A stretch of 6,191 nucleotides of DNA from Oscillospiraceae bacterium. GTDB lineage: Bacteria; Bacillota; Clostridia; Oscillospirales; Ruminococcaceae. Where the stretch lies: contig CAAFHY010000039.1 of the NCBI GenBank assembly GCA_900762805.1, forward strand, positions 1 to 6,191, in the 5' to 3' direction. The notes beneath the pieces are model-generated. The model was not told where the DNA came from and searched no databases. It was given only the letters and a program-made list of their open reading frames with translations. This document shows positions 5,891-6,191 of this stretch, piece after piece. The stretch's first letter is position 1, and every line of letters starts with the position of its first letter. The position numbers were made by a program, and so were the translations under genes.

Positions 5891-5904
5891 GGAGCAGCTG
5901 CTCC
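5891..5904. promoter_or_regulatory. Perfect 14-base palindrome in the transporter leader, candidate operator
   Basis: GGAGCAGCTGCTCC is a perfect palindrome about 25 bases downstream of the predicted transcription start and 62 bases before the transporter ATG. A dyad in this position suits a repressor roadblock site. It has no loop, so a DNA-binding role is likelier than an RNA hairpin. No matching regulator gene is present, and chance cannot be excluded. Confidence 0.3.
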
Positions 5905-5966
5905 GCCGCCCGGAAAGCGACCTCCTGCATGACGCTTCAGATAAGACAGAGAGCAAGGTGGAACAT

Positions 5967-6191
5967 ATGTGGGTATTATTTGCGTTCGGGTCGGCATTAT
6001 TTGCCGGACTCACGGCCGTTCTTGCCAAATGCGGCATACGAAAGACCAATTCTGATGTGGCCACGGCCATCCGCACCATCATTGTGCTGATTTTTTCGTG
6101 GCTCATGGTGTGGATCGTCGGCTCGGCACCGACGATAACGGAGCTGTCGGCCAGAACATGGCTGTTTCTCATCCTTTCGGGATTGGTCACC
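5967..6191 (+). CDS. EamA/DMT-family membrane transporter, N-terminal 75 residues (partial)
   Basis: The gene starts at the ATG 5967 and runs off the right edge in an open frame. The 75 visible residues form an integral-membrane N-terminus: transmembrane segment 1 at about 2-20 (WVLFAFGSALFAGLTAVLA), then the cytosolic-type stretch KCGIRKTNSDVATAIRT (21-37), segment 2 at about 38-52 (IIVLIFSWLMVWIVG), and the beginning of segment 3 (about 64-75, TWLFLILSGLVT). The WxxxxxxSALFAGLTAVLAKxGI opening followed by ATAIRT is typical of EamA-domain (PF00892) drug/metabolite transporters, which have two five-helix repeats; only the first part of repeat 1 is here. AAGGTGG at 5955-5961 lies five bases before the ATG. 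The same frame is open back to an ATG at 5859, but that codon overlaps the -10 box, so I chose 5967. The substrate is unknown. Confidence 0.85.
   Translation, partial: MWVLFAFGSALFAGLTAVLAKCGIRKTNSDVATAIRTIIVLIFSWLMVWIVGSAPTITELSARTWLFLILSGLVT

Noticed and set aside
1..6191. Mobile element, integron, CRISPR array or phage genes
   Set aside because: No transposase, integrase, regular repeats, terminal inverted repeats or attachment-like duplications were seen, although the gene content could suggest transfer.

Overview
The window looks like a GC-rich chromosomal segment from a Clostridia-type Firmicute (Oscillospiraceae/Lachnospiraceae-like). This is inferred from strong AGGAGG-type ribosome binding sites, short or overlapping intergenic gaps, and proteins resembling Clostridia families. 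No rRNA, tRNA, CRISPR array, transposase or integrase was seen. All recognised genes are on the + strand.

Bases 1-3928 read as one operon of seven genes: the C-terminus of a ClpP-type protease subunit (cut by the window edge), a GNAT acetyltransferase, a hexapeptide-repeat acetyltransferase of the Vat/CatB type, an LCM-type SAM methyltransferase, an isochorismatase-type cysteine hydrolase, a CatA-like O-acetyltransferase and a TfoX N-terminal-domain protein. Gaps are 13-28 bases or 4-base overlaps, and no internal promoter or terminator was seen. Three unrelated acyl-CoA-dependent acyltransferase folds, a methyltransferase and a hydrolase in one transcript suggest chemical modification of small molecules (drug or xenobiotic inactivation, or tailoring). 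No substrate can be read from the sequence.

Bases 3925-4541 hold the wreck of a two-component system. The first two thirds of a response-regulator receiver domain run into the ATPase domain of a histidine kinase, as if the DNA between them had been deleted. The receiver part also carries a one-base frameshift at a run of seven C. It overlaps the TfoX gene and may once have been the regulatory end of the same transcript.

Bases 4542-5255 are a separate unit: a candidate extended -10 promoter, a good ribosome binding site and a nitroreductase-family flavoprotein.

Bases 5256-5831 contain no gene I can support. The stretch is very GC-rich and includes a large imperfect hairpin at 5327-5375. A well-spaced sigma-A type promoter (TTGCAT-17-TAGAAT, 5832-5860) then leads through a roughly 100-base leader with a 14-base palindrome into the first 75 codons of an EamA/DMT-family membrane transporter that runs off the right edge.
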